Of a stretch of DNA of 64,000 nucleotides, positions 32,845 through 41,463 are shown in pieces (the first letter of the stretch is position 1; the number at the start of each line of letters is the position of its first letter). Under the pieces are notes generated by a model. The model was given only the letters and a program-made list of their open reading frames with translations, did not search any database and was not told the origin of the DNA. A program made the translations under genes and the position numbers. The stretch comes from an uncultured Alphaproteobacteria bacterium (GTDB lineage: Bacteria; Pseudomonadota; Alphaproteobacteria; HIMB59), in the NCBI GenBank assembly GCA_902509695.1, contig CABWYP010000002.1, forward strand, positions 47,561-111,560, in the 5' to 3' direction.

Positions 32845-35611
32845 AGATACTATACTTTTACCAAAAACTGATTTCTCTATGAAGGCTGATCTACCAAAAA
32901 AAGAGCCATCTATACTTAAAAATTGGTATGAAAATCAAATTTATCAAAAGCTTAGAGATACATCAAAAAACAAAGAAAAATTTATTTTACATGATGGTCC
33001 ACCTTACGCTAATGGGCATCTTCATATGGGACATGCCTTAAATAAAATACTAAAAGACATCATAGTTAAATACCAACAATTACTAAATAAAAATTCAATT
33101 TATGTTCCAGGCTGGGATTGTCACGGACTTCCAATTGAATGGAAGATTGAAGAGGAATATAGGTCGAAAAAACTAAACAAAGATGACGTCCCTGTAATAG
33201 AATTTCGAAAACAATGCAGAGATTTTGCCGACAAGTGGATTGGTATACAAAAAAAAGAATTTCAAAGATTAGGGGTAATTGGTGATTGGGATAATCCTTA
33301 TACAACAATGCACTATAAGGCAGAGGCTCAAATAGTTAGAGAATTAGGTAAATTTTTAGATAATGGAGGAATATATAAAGGTCATAGACCGGTATTATGG
33401 TCTGTTGTTGAAAAAACAGCTCTAGCAGATGCCGAAGTAGAATATCAAGATCACAAATCGACAACTATTTATGCGTCGTTTCCTATTTCCAATACAAATA
33501 AAGAAAATTTAAAAGATCATTCAATTGTAATATGGACAACTACTCCTTGGACTATCCCAGGAAATAGGGCATTGGCTATCCATGAAAATATAAATTATCA
33601 ATCTGTATCTTTTGTCAAAGAAGAAATTTCAAGAAAAATAATTATTGCTGAGGAATTAACTGAAAATTTTCTAAAGGAAAATAATATTGAAGAAAGCAAG
33701 ATAAATTTTTCATTGAAGGGAAGTGAATTATTAGATTCAAAGTGTAAACATCCTTTATATCAGTCAGGATATAATTTTGAAGTACCTATTCTTCACGGTG
33801 ATTTTGTAACTACAGAACAAGGTACAGGTATAGTTCATATTTGCCCCGTTCATGGTATGGATGATTTTCTCTTAGGAAAAAAGCATAATTTAGAACTTCC
33901 AATGACTATTGATGAAGGAGGTATATACTATGATCATATACCTGTGTTTGCTGGTAAACATATTTTTAAAGTAGATCAAGAAGTATGTGATGAAATTAAT
34001 AAATGTAATAATTTAATTTCTCAAGGCCAGCTTACACATAGCTACCCTCATTCGTGGAGGTCAAAGGCGCCTTTAGTTTACAAAAACACTTCACAATGGT
34101 TTATTTCAATGGAAACTAATGAGTTAAGAAAAAAAGCAATCGATGCAATTAACAAAACAGATTTTTTTCCAAAGCAAGGTCAAAATCGACTAAGAAGCAT
34201 GATCCAAGATAGACCTGATTGGTGTGTCTCAAGGCAAAGAGTTTGGGGAGTTCCTTTACCAATATTTGTTAATAAAAAATCAGGCGAACCTCTCAGAGAT
34301 AATATAATTATTGAGAGAATTGCAAAAATATATGAAAAAGAGGGAGGAGATGCATGGTTTAATTCAAAACCATCAAGGTTCTTAGCTCCTGATTATGATG
34401 AAAAGGATTTTGAGCAAGTTAAAGATGTTGTTGAGGTATGGTTTGATAGTGGATCCACCCACTCCTATGTATTAGAAGAAAGAGAAGATCTTATATGGCC
34501 TGCTTCAATGTATTTAGAAGGCTCAGATCAACATCGGGGTTGGTTCCACTCATCACTATTAGAGTCATGTGGCACTAGGGGGAGAGCGCCTTTTGAGAGC
34601 ATTTTATCTCATGGGTTTGTCGTAGATGGCAAGGGAAGAAAAATGTCTAAATCTATAGGAAATGTTATATCTCCTGATGAGGTAATTGATAAATTTGGTG
34701 CTGATATATTAAGAATTTGGGTTGTGGCATCAGACTATTCGGAAGACCTAAAAATTGATAATCAAATTATTAATTATCAAATCGACTCATATAGAAAAAT
34801 TAGAAATACAATTAGATTTTTACTAGGAAATTTGAATAATTTTTCTCCTGAAAATATAATTGAAGTAAAAGAAATGCCAAATTTAGAAAAATACTTACTA
34901 GGAAGTATCTCCAAATTAAATAAAGAATTAAAATCCTTTGTGAATGATCATGATTACCATGAAATTTATGTAAAATTACTAAATTTCTGTACTTTGGATT
35001 TATCCGCTTTTTATTTCGATATCAGAAAAGATACACTTTATTGTGATCATATTACTAGTAATAAAAGAAAATCAGTTACTACCTGCTTACATATAGTTTT
35101 TGAATTTCTTACAAAATGGCTTTCGCCAGTAATATCTTTTACAGCTGAGGAGGCATGGCTATCTAGGAACTACAACAATACTGAAAGTATTTTAATGCAA
35201 ACAATCAAAGATAAAGATTTTGACTTCAGCAATGAACACTTAAATGAAACATTTATCGAGTTAAAAAGAGTAAGAAGATGTATTACCGCAGCATTAGAAT
35301 TAAAAAGAAACGAAAAAGTGATAGGTTCTAGTCTTCAGGCAAATATTAAATTATATATATCAGTACAAAGTCAAAATTTATTGAAAGATATAAACTTAGC
35401 TGAAATGTGTATTGTAAGTAATGTAGAGGTTCATGATATTTCCACAAAAATAAATAGCACCGCTCAATTTGAAGAAGAAGATATTTTTGTTGAAGTTTTA
35501 TTAGCTGATGGCAAAAAATGTGATAGATGCTGGACAGTCCTCCCAGAAGTTGAAGATAATCCAAATAATTTGTGTAAGAGATGTGATGATGTTTGGAAAA
35601 CATTCCAATAG
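32834..35611 (+). CDS. ileS: Isoleucyl-tRNA synthetase
   Basis: Class I synthetase, 925 residues. The HIGH motif appears as HLHMGH at 62-67 (PPYANGHLHMGHAL) and KMSKS in GRKMSKSIGN near 612; editing-domain motifs such as WTTTPWTIPGN and the C-terminal zinc site CDRCW..CKRCDDVW are present. The 3' end overlaps lspA. Confidence 0.97.
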   Translation: MEIKDTILLPKTDFSMKADLPKKEPSILKNWYENQIYQKLRDTSKNKEKFILHDGPPYANGHLHMGHALNKILKDIIVKYQQLLNKNSIYVPGWDCHGLPIEWKIEEEYRSKKLNKDDVPVIEFRKQCRDFADKWIGIQKKEFQRLGVIGDWDNPYTTMHYKAEAQIVRELGKFLDNGGIYKGHRPVLWSVVEKTALADAEVEYQDHKSTTIYASFPISNTNKENLKDHSIVIWTTTPWTIPGNRALAIHENINYQSVSFVKEEISRKIIIAEELTENFLKENNIEESKINFSLKGSELLDSKCKHPLYQSGYNFEVPILHGDFVTTEQGTGIVHICPVHGMDDFLLGKKHNLELPMTIDEGGIYYDHIPVFAGKHIFKVDQEVCDEINKCNNLISQGQLTHSYPHSWRSKAPLVYKNTSQWFISMETNELRKKAIDAINKTDFFPKQGQNRLRSMIQDRPDWCVSRQRVWGVPLPIFVNKKSGEPLRDNIIIERIAKIYEKEGGDAWFNSKPSRFLAPDYDEKDFEQVKDVVEVWFDSGSTHSYVLEEREDLIWPASMYLEGSDQHRGWFHSSLLESCGTRGRAPFESILSHGFVVDGKGRKMSKSIGNVISPDEVIDKFGADILRIWVVASDYSEDLKIDNQIINYQIDSYRKIRNTIRFLLGNLNNFSPENIIEVKEMPNLEKYLLGSISKLNKELKSFVNDHDYHEIYVKLLNFCTLDLSAFYFDIRKDTLYCDHITSNKRKSVTTCLHIVFEFLTKWLSPVISFTAEEAWLSRNYNNTESILMQTIKDKDFDFSNEHLNETFIELKRVRRCITAALELKRNEKVIGSSLQANIKLYISVQSQNLLKDINLAEMCIVSNVEVHDISTKINSTAQFEEEDIFVEVLLADGKKCDRCWTVLPEVEDNPNNLCKRCDDVWKTFQ

Positions 35612-36071
35612 AAGCGTTAAATTACTTATCTTTCTATTTTTTTTTTTAATTATTTTTGACCAATTAACCAAAAATTTGGTTATTCAAAAACTAGAGCTTT
35701 ATGAAAGTTTGAGTTTTCTTCCCTTTGTCAATTTTACATTTGTCGTAAATTATGGATTTGCATTTGGTTTTCTAAATAATCCATCAATAAATCAATTAAT
35801 TGTGAGCTTTTTCATACTCTCAATAATATTTTATTTTGTCTATCTTTTGATCAAAACTCAGGATCAAATTTTTCGTTTCTCATTGGTTTTGATCCTTTCT
35901 GGCGCATTAGGAAACTTTATAGATAGAATTTTTAGAGGATTTGTTATTGATTTTATTGATGTCTTTGTATCCCAATATCATTGGCCAGCTTTTAATTTTG
36001 CTGATAGCTGGATTACCATAGGATTTATGATAATGATATTTAATATTTTATTTTTAAATAAAAAATTATGA
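35589..36071 (+). CDS. lspA: Lipoprotein signal peptidase
   Basis: Inner-membrane aspartyl peptidase that removes signal peptides from lipoproteins. Four helices with DQLTKN (Asp24), VVNYGFAFGF, GALGNFIDRIFRGFVIDFI and the catalytic FNFADSW. I set the start at the ATG 35589 inside the ileS end (23-base overlap), since upstream residues of the longer frame only mirror ileS; the ATG one codon earlier is equally possible. Serves the many lipoproteins in this window. Confidence 0.92.
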   Translation: MFGKHSNRSVKLLIFLFFFLIIFDQLTKNLVIQKLELYESLSFLPFVNFTFVVNYGFAFGFLNNPSINQLIVSFFILSIIFYFVYLLIKTQDQIFRFSLVLILSGALGNFIDRIFRGFVIDFIDVFVSQYHWPAFNFADSWITIGFMIMIFNILFLNKKL

Positions 36072-36379
36072 AAAATTTTGTTTTATTAATTCTTTTAGTC
36101 TTCACTCTTGGTTGTCAAAGAGAGAAAATGAATGAGGTTGGCGTTGGCTATAATAAGACTTTGATCGTACCTCCTAGCAATGATCTACCAAAACCAGGCG
36201 GTACAAATCAAGAAGGTACTCAAATTTTATCATCAAATGACAATCCTCTTGTTAAGTCCATTCTTGACAAAACTGATGCTAGTAAAATTGACGATAGCGT
36301 AGTTAACAAAATTGATAATGAGTCTGGTTACAAAACAGATAAAAATTTTTTTAAGTGGCTATTTAATAGCAATAAATAA
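36068..36379 (+). CDS. DUF3035 lipoprotein (BamF-like)
   Basis: Signal sequence MKNFVLLILLVFTLGC with lipobox TLGC (Cys16), then the conserved GVGYNKTLIVPPSNDLPKPG typical of DUF3035. Alphaproteobacterial members directly after lspA are regarded as accessory lipoproteins of the outer-membrane BAM complex (BamF); I rely on memory for that link. The start overlaps the lspA stop (ATGA). The tail after residue 55 is low in complexity. Confidence 0.8.
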   Translation: MKNFVLLILLVFTLGCQREKMNEVGVGYNKTLIVPPSNDLPKPGGTNQEGTQILSSNDNPLVKSILDKTDASKIDDSVVNKIDNESGYKTDKNFFKWLFNSNK

Positions 36380-36413
36380 AAATAAATAAAAATAATTAAA
36401 AATAAATAAACTA
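36378..36413. repeat. AAATAAA-type low-complexity tract
   Basis: The gap between the DUF3035 gene and pgi is almost entirely made of AAATAAAAAT-like units. It resembles slippage-prone sequence; no promoter, hairpin or ribosome site is visible apart from the A-rich context itself. Confidence 0.5.
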
Positions 36414-36414
36414 T

Positions 36415-37572
36415 ATGAAAATTAAAAATAATATCAAAAAACTTAAATTTAATAAAAAATATTCATTTAAATATTCATTAAATGATTTTTTAGAGCTTGA
36501 TATGTTTAATCCCATTAATAAAAAAGATTATTTTTCTCAATATAACTTAGATATTTTTAAAAATAAAAGTTTTAGAACGCATGTTTTTGGAATGGGAGGG
36601 TCTTCATTAAGCACTAAATTATTAGCACAATTTATAGATCCTAGTGTAATTAATAAATCTTTGTATATTTATGATAATCCTTCACCGGTATCTATTAAAT
36701 CTAACTTAACAAACTTAAATATTAATAATAAAGACAAGTTTATATTTATTTCAAAATCTGGAAATACAATCGAAATTCAATTCTTTCTCCATTTAGTCAT
36801 TAAAATCTTAAAGCAAAAAAATATCAAAAATATTTTTAAAAAATTTATTTTCATCACCGAAGATAATAAAAACTACATGCATAATTTTGCTTATAAAAAA
36901 AATATTTTATGTTTTAATCACGACGTTAATATTGGGGGTAGATTTAGTATGTTCTCAATTACTGGCTTATTGCCATTAATTGTAATGGGATATTCTTTAA
37001 AAAAGCTATTAAAAAATTTTATAGCTGCAAAAAATAAATTCATTAAAAATCATCAAACTCTCGCTAATAATATCTTTTCTTCATTAAGATACGAAGATAT
37101 CAACAAATTGAGCAATATAGTTGGCCTTAGTTATCATGATAAAATTCACTCAGTTAATGAATGGTATCGACAAATATTTGCCGAGAGCCTTGGTAAAAAT
37201 AAAAAAGCTAAAAATTACATATCAGCATATGGTTCTATTGATCAACATAGTCAATTTCAATTATTTATAGATGGTCCAAAAGATAAACGTTTTATTTTTT
37301 TTGAGATGCAAAATAAAACACAAATTATAAAAAATAAAAATGATTTAATTGCTAATTATAACCTTATTTCAGTATTAGAAAAAGGTGCAATTAAAACTCT
37401 CGAGCAAAAAAATTTTCTTGTTGATCAAATTATGATTGATGAGAATTTAGAAGATTATAGCTACTTAATCTTTTATTTAATTTTTGATATTTTTTTACGT
37501 TCTAAAGTAGCTAAGATAAATTTTTTAGATCAACCTGCTGTAGAAATTTTAAAAAGAAATACGAGAATATAA
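36415..37572 (+). CDS. pgi: Glucose-6-phosphate isomerase, short form
   Basis: Interconverts glucose-6-P and fructose-6-P. SIS-type sugar binding is seen in FGMGGSSLSTKL and FISKSGNTIEIQF, followed by GGRFSMFSITGLLPL, the active-site region EWYRQIFAESLG, DQHSQFQLFIDG (catalytic His) and the C-terminal FLDQPAVEILKR (the conserved DQPGVE..K). At 385 residues it is much shorter than the usual 550, resembling compact forms in other bacteria and archaea. It is Lys/Asn/Ile rich, reflecting AT bias. Confidence 0.88.
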   Translation: MKIKNNIKKLKFNKKYSFKYSLNDFLELDMFNPINKKDYFSQYNLDIFKNKSFRTHVFGMGGSSLSTKLLAQFIDPSVINKSLYIYDNPSPVSIKSNLTNLNINNKDKFIFISKSGNTIEIQFFLHLVIKILKQKNIKNIFKKFIFITEDNKNYMHNFAYKKNILCFNHDVNIGGRFSMFSITGLLPLIVMGYSLKKLLKNFIAAKNKFIKNHQTLANNIFSSLRYEDINKLSNIVGLSYHDKIHSVNEWYRQIFAESLGKNKKAKNYISAYGSIDQHSQFQLFIDGPKDKRFIFFEMQNKTQIIKNKNDLIANYNLISVLEKGAIKTLEQKNFLVDQIMIDENLEDYSYLIFYLIFDIFLRSKVAKINFLDQPAVEILKRNTRI

Positions 37573-37573
37573 T

Positions 37574-37867
37574 TTGTTAAATAAATTAATATTTTTATTT
37601 AAAGCAAACTCATTATTTCACCTTGTTAAAATATTTATTATTTTTGCTATCGCAGGTTCATTATCAGTATTTTTATCTGATCCTGTTTTAAAAATTATAA
37701 AACTTGATGAGTTAATTTCATTTTATCCAATCTATATAATTATTAGATTAATTATAATATTTCCCTTATATCAAATAACTTTATTTGTAGTAGCTTTTAC
37801 TTTTGGAGAATATAGTTATTTTAAGAAATTCTTTCTTAAGTTTATTAATTATTTTAAATTTCGTTAG
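37574..37867 (+). CDS. DUF6787-like small membrane protein
   Basis: A 97-residue protein starting at TTG 37574, two bases after the pgi stop. Two or three membrane helices, with FAIAGSLSVFLSDPVLKII and a terminal LYQITLFVVAFTFGEYSYFKKFF that match the DUF6787 pattern (FA.TGS....F....L.......P.Y...L...FGQ..FF). Function unknown. Its stop overlaps convergent rsmD by 14 bases. Confidence 0.65.
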   Translation: MLNKLIFLFKANSLFHLVKIFIIFAIAGSLSVFLSDPVLKIIKLDELISFYPIYIIIRLIIIFPLYQITLFVVAFTFGEYSYFKKFFLKFINYFKFR

Positions 37868-38393
37868 TCTTCTTTAAAAAAAATAAATTTTTACTTTTAT
37901 ACTTCTTTTGAAATATTAAATTTTGATGTTCAAACTTTTGGTCTGTTTCTATTATAATTAAACAATTTATTGGTATTTTTTTATATATATTGTGCATAAA
38001 TAAATTAACCTTATCTTTATAAGGTGGGTCTATGTAAATAATATCTGAATTTTCTAAAACTAATTCACTTTTAATGTAAGCATCTTCATTTTTTAAGAGG
38101 TAGTTCTTAAATTCTGTATTAACCAGAAATTTTCTAATAATTTGAATATTGACAGTATCAATATCATTAAAAATTACTTTTTTTGCTCCTCTAGATATCG
38201 CCTCTAGTCCAATAGATCCAGAACCACAAAATAAATCACAAAATATCGACTCTTCTAGTTTAATATTTAATATTTTATTATGATTAATTATATTAAATAA
38301 ATCTTCCCTTATTCTTGATAATGTTGGCCGAAATTTACTATTTTTATGAATTAAAATAGACTGTCCTTTAATCTTACCGCTTATTATTTTCAC
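37854..38393 (-). CDS. rsmD: 16S rRNA (guanine966-N2)-methyltransferase
   Basis: Methylates G966 of 16S rRNA. MKIISGKIKGQSI at the start, the SAM motif FCDLFCGSGSIGLEAISRGAKKV at about 48-70 and the catalytic IIYIDPPY near 118 are diagnostic. Length 179 is normal. Its start overlaps the pseudouridine synthase upstream by 20 bases. Confidence 0.92.
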   Translation of the reverse strand: MKIISGKIKGQSILIHKNSKFRPTLSRIREDLFNIINHNKILNIKLEESIFCDLFCGSGSIGLEAISRGAKKVIFNDIDTVNIQIIRKFLVNTEFKNYLLKNEDAYIKSELVLENSDIIYIDPPYKDKVNLFMHNIYKKIPINCLIIIETDQKFEHQNLIFQKKYKSKNLFFLKKTNEI

Positions 38394-39069
38394 TAATTAT
38401 CTTCATTTCTTTGTATTTTGAGTAAGGAATGGCTTTAATTGAAAATTTTCCAAATGATATCCTTTTTAATTTTTCTACATTTAAGTTAAAAATTTCACAA
38501 ATATTCCTAATCTCTCTATTTTTTCCTTCTAATAATTCAAACCTAAGTGTGTGCTTATTCTTATTGCTATGAACCAATTTAACTTTAGGTCTTTCGTAAG
38601 ATATATCTGAATAAATTTTTTTGTTCATTGATTTTAATTTTATTTCATTAAATGTTCCAACCACATTAACTAAATAAACTCTTTTAACTTTAGACTTTGG
38701 TGACTCCATATATCTCTTGAAAGAGGTGTTGTCAGTCATAATTAATAATCCCTCTGAATTGTAGTCTAATCTTCCAATATAATGAAAATGATGAAATTTC
38801 TTAGGAAGATAATCATAAACTATTGATCTATTTTTCTCATCTTTTTTTGATGTGATACAGCCTTTAGGTTTATTAAATATAAGAATATTAATTTTCTTTT
38901 GAAAATCTTTATCCAATTCAATAATGTCAGTATCTATAACTTTGATAAAGGGTCTAGTTTCTAAGACTCCATTAACAATAATATTCTTTTCTTTAATTAT
39001 GGTTTCAGCTTGCTTTCTTGAAATTTGATTAATTTCAGATACTTTTTTACTTAAAGTTTTTCTTAACAT
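38374..39069 (-). CDS. rRNA pseudouridine synthase (RsuA/RluB family)
   Basis: N-terminal S4 domain (ISRKQAETIIKEKNIIVNG) followed by the pseudouridine synthase core with IFNKPKGCITS and the catalytic Asp in IGRLDYNSEGLLIMT. The C-terminal ELLEGKNREIRNICEIFNL is typical. In alphaproteobacteria such genes next to rsmD are usually rluB-like; the exact uridine is not certain. Confidence 0.9.
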   Translation of the reverse strand: MLRKTLSKKVSEINQISRKQAETIIKEKNIIVNGVLETRPFIKVIDTDIIELDKDFQKKINILIFNKPKGCITSKKDEKNRSIVYDYLPKKFHHFHYIGRLDYNSEGLLIMTDNTSFKRYMESPKSKVKRVYLVNVVGTFNEIKLKSMNKKIYSDISYERPKVKLVHSNKNKHTLRFELLEGKNREIRNICEIFNLNVEKLKRISFGKFSIKAIPYSKYKEMKIISENNKR

Positions 39070-39757
39070 TATCTACAAAGCCTTTAATAGTTTTTTTATC
39101 AAAATCTGTTATCAAAAATTCTGGGTGCCATTGTAATCCAACACAGTAGGGGTGTGACTCATGATGAAAGGCCTCAATAATTCCATCGGGAGCTGAGGCA
39201 TCTATTTTGAGATGATTGCCAAGCTTATCTACTGCTTGGTGATGTGCGCTATTCACATAAATTTTCCCACTAGATTTATATTTTTCCAAGAAAGAACCCT
39301 TATTTAAAATAATTTCGTGACTTGTTTCATTCCTTGGGTTGACTTGCTCATGATTTATATCTGTTTGAATATGTTGAATTAATGAACCTTGTAAATAAAT
39401 GTTAATCAATTGACACCCTCCACATATTCCTAATATAGGTTTATTCTGACTAAAAAATCTATCTATAAGTTCAATCTCAAAATCTGTCCTATCTGGAGAG
39501 GTCTGTACTCTATCTGAATTAATCTTTTGTCCGTAAAAAATAGGATCAATATCAAAATCACCGCCTGATATTAAAAGACCATCTAAAAAATCTATATTCT
39601 TCACACTTTTGGTAATTGGTAAAATTATTGGAGTGCAACCAAATTTCTCTAAGCAATGTGTATAATGCTTTCTCAATGCAAACCATGGATATTTAGAATA
39701 ACAGTTTGCTTTTTCTTGGAAATCAGTTGTGATACCAATGATAGGATAATTATGCAC
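39047..39757 (-). CDS. Gamma-glutamyl-gamma-aminobutyrate hydrolase-like peptidase (C26)
   Basis: Class I glutamine amidotransferase-like hydrolase: IIGITTDF start, LISGGDFDIDP, nucleophile elbow GICGGCQLINIYLQGSLIQ and catalytic His in GLQWHPEF. This combination is typical of PuuD and related peptidase C26 enzymes. The start is GTG at 39755-39757, six bases overlapping the divergent tadA start. It overlaps the pseudouridine synthase gene by 23 bases. Confidence 0.88.
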   Translation of the reverse strand: MHNYPIIGITTDFQEKANCYSKYPWFALRKHYTHCLEKFGCTPIILPITKSVKNIDFLDGLLISGGDFDIDPIFYGQKINSDRVQTSPDRTDFEIELIDRFFSQNKPILGICGGCQLINIYLQGSLIQHIQTDINHEQVNPRNETSHEIILNKGSFLEKYKSSGKIYVNSAHHQAVDKLGNHLKIDASAPDGIIEAFHHESHPYCVGLQWHPEFLITDFDKKTIKGFVDNVKKNFK

Positions 39758-40201
39758 AAAAATAATTTATCAAATTTTATTGAAATTGTATTGAGTCAAA
39801 GTCACAAAGCTATGAAGTTAAATGAAATACCTGTTGGATCAGTAATAATTAATCCTGTAACTAATAAATTAGTGTCAAAGGCTCATAATTGTGAAATTAG
39901 CTATAATGACCCAACTGCACATGCTGAAATTTTATGTATTCGTAAAGCTTGTAAGAAATTGAACCAAAAGAGATTAGATGGATTTGAACTGATAACATAT
40001 TTGGAACCTTGTAATATGTGTAAGGAGGTCATCAAATCAACAAGAATAAGTAAAGTTTATTTCTTATTGAAAAATGATAATCCTCAAAGAAGAACAATAC
40101 CAAATATCAAATACACACAAATTAAAGATAAATCTGAAAATTTAGTAAAGTTATTTTTTAAAGAGAAAAGAATTAAAAATTTGAACCAATATCTTTTCTA
40201 A
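39752..40201 (+). CDS. tadA: tRNA(adenine34)/nucleoside deaminase, TadA family
   Basis: Zinc deaminase motifs TAHAEILCI (His and Glu) and EPCNMCKEVI (two Cys) are clear, with the IPVGSVI N-terminal strand. TadA makes inosine at position 34 of tRNA-Arg. I use the ATG at 39752; the reading frame is open 32 codons further upstream, but that part is only the mirror of the neighbouring gene. Its 3' end overlaps convergent purD by 29 bases. Confidence 0.9.
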   Translation: MHKNNLSNFIEIVLSQSHKAMKLNEIPVGSVIINPVTNKLVSKAHNCEISYNDPTAHAEILCIRKACKKLNQKRLDGFELITYLEPCNMCKEVIKSTRISKVYFLLKNDNPQRRTIPNIKYTQIKDKSENLVKLFFKEKRIKNLNQYLF

Positions 40202-41435
40202 AATATTTAAATTCCCAATCTATTTTATCAGCTACTTCATAAACTTTTTCTCTACATTTTGAGTAACTTTCGTCTAAAGAGACAATTGATAGAACTCTTC
40301 CTCCTGTTGAAAAAATTTTTCCATCATTCATTTTAGTAGCAGCATGAAATATGTAAAAGTCTTCTGAGTTTTCAAAATCATTTAAATTATTTAAGGTTGT
40401 ATCTTTAGGATAATCATCAGGATAGCCTTTTGTCGCTAAGATTAAGCAAATTGATTTTTTAAAAGGTATAAAATCTATATTTGCATATTTGAGATTGTTA
40501 GTAGCAGTAGCATGAAGAAGAGATAAGAAATCTGATTTAATTCTAAGTGAGATACTCTGAATTTCAGGATCTCCAAAACGAGTATTATATTCAAGCAAAA
40601 AAGGACTCCCGTTATCATCAACCATAATTCCAAAAAATATAACTCCTTGAAATTTAATATTATCTTTCTTGAGGCCAATAATTGTTTTTTCTATTATTTG
40701 TTTTTGAATAGTGTCCTCTAATTCTTGATTTAAAATGGGAGCAGGGCTTACTGTCCCCATGCCTCCTGTGTTAGGTCCAGTGTTATTATCTCCAATTCTT
40801 TTGTAGTCTTGAGCTGATCCAAAATTGACGTAATTATCACCATCAGTTATGGTGAAATAACTTAACTCTTGTCCATTTAGAAGCTCTTCTATAACTACTT
40901 TATTTTCATTTTTATTAAAAATTTTCTGTATAAATATCTTGTTACATGCTGATAGTGCATCATCAAAATTTTGGCAAACAAAAACACCTTTTCCAGCTGC
41001 AAGTCCATCATATTTTACGACTATGGGGCCTTTATTTATCTCTAAGTAGTTTTTAGCAGATTGGTAATCATTAAAAGTTTTTGACTGGGCAGTTGGAATC
41101 TCATGAGCTAAACAAAATTCTTTCATGAATTCTTTTGAAGACTCTAAATTGGCACCCTCTTTATTAGGGCCAAAAACATTTAAATTTAGCTCTCTTAGTT
41201 TTCCAGCAAGATTTTGAGACAAATAATTCTCAGGGCCTATTACTATTAAATCTGGATTGATTATTTTACATTCTTTAATAATTTCATCTACTCCAGAGAT
41301 GTCTTTGCATGTTGCTATTTGACTAATCCCATAATTACCTGGAAAACAGTAAAGATTTTCACAAAGATATGATCTGTGTATTAATCTACAAATCGCATGC
41401 TCTCTAGCACCTGAACCTATAACTACAATATTCAT
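40173..41435 (-). CDS. purD: Phosphoribosylamine-glycine ligase
   Basis: ATP-grasp enzyme of purine synthesis. Start MNIVVIGSGAREHAI, the ATP-grasp loop IVVKYDGLAAGKGVFVC, PNTGGMGTVSPAP and the metal-binding EYNTRFGDPEIQ are all present. 420 residues, normal. Divergent from xseA with 28 bases between. Confidence 0.96.
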   Translation of the reverse strand: MNIVVIGSGAREHAICRLIHRSYLCENLYCFPGNYGISQIATCKDISGVDEIIKECKIINPDLIVIGPENYLSQNLAGKLRELNLNVFGPNKEGANLESSKEFMKEFCLAHEIPTAQSKTFNDYQSAKNYLEINKGPIVVKYDGLAAGKGVFVCQNFDDALSACNKIFIQKIFNKNENKVVIEELLNGQELSYFTITDGDNYVNFGSAQDYKRIGDNNTGPNTGGMGTVSPAPILNQELEDTIQKQIIEKTIIGLKKDNIKFQGVIFFGIMVDDNGSPFLLEYNTRFGDPEIQSISLRIKSDFLSLLHATATNNLKYANIDFIPFKKSICLILATKGYPDDYPKDTTLNNLNDFENSEDFYIFHAATKMNDGKIFSTGGRVLSIVSLDESYSKCREKVYEVADKIDWEFKYFRKDIGSNF

Positions 41436-41463
41436 TTCTATTTAAAACTGATATATTTATTTT

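Noticed and set aside
33066-33308. Minus-strand frame inside ileS
   Set aside because: Mirror of conserved ileS sequence with no independent signal.
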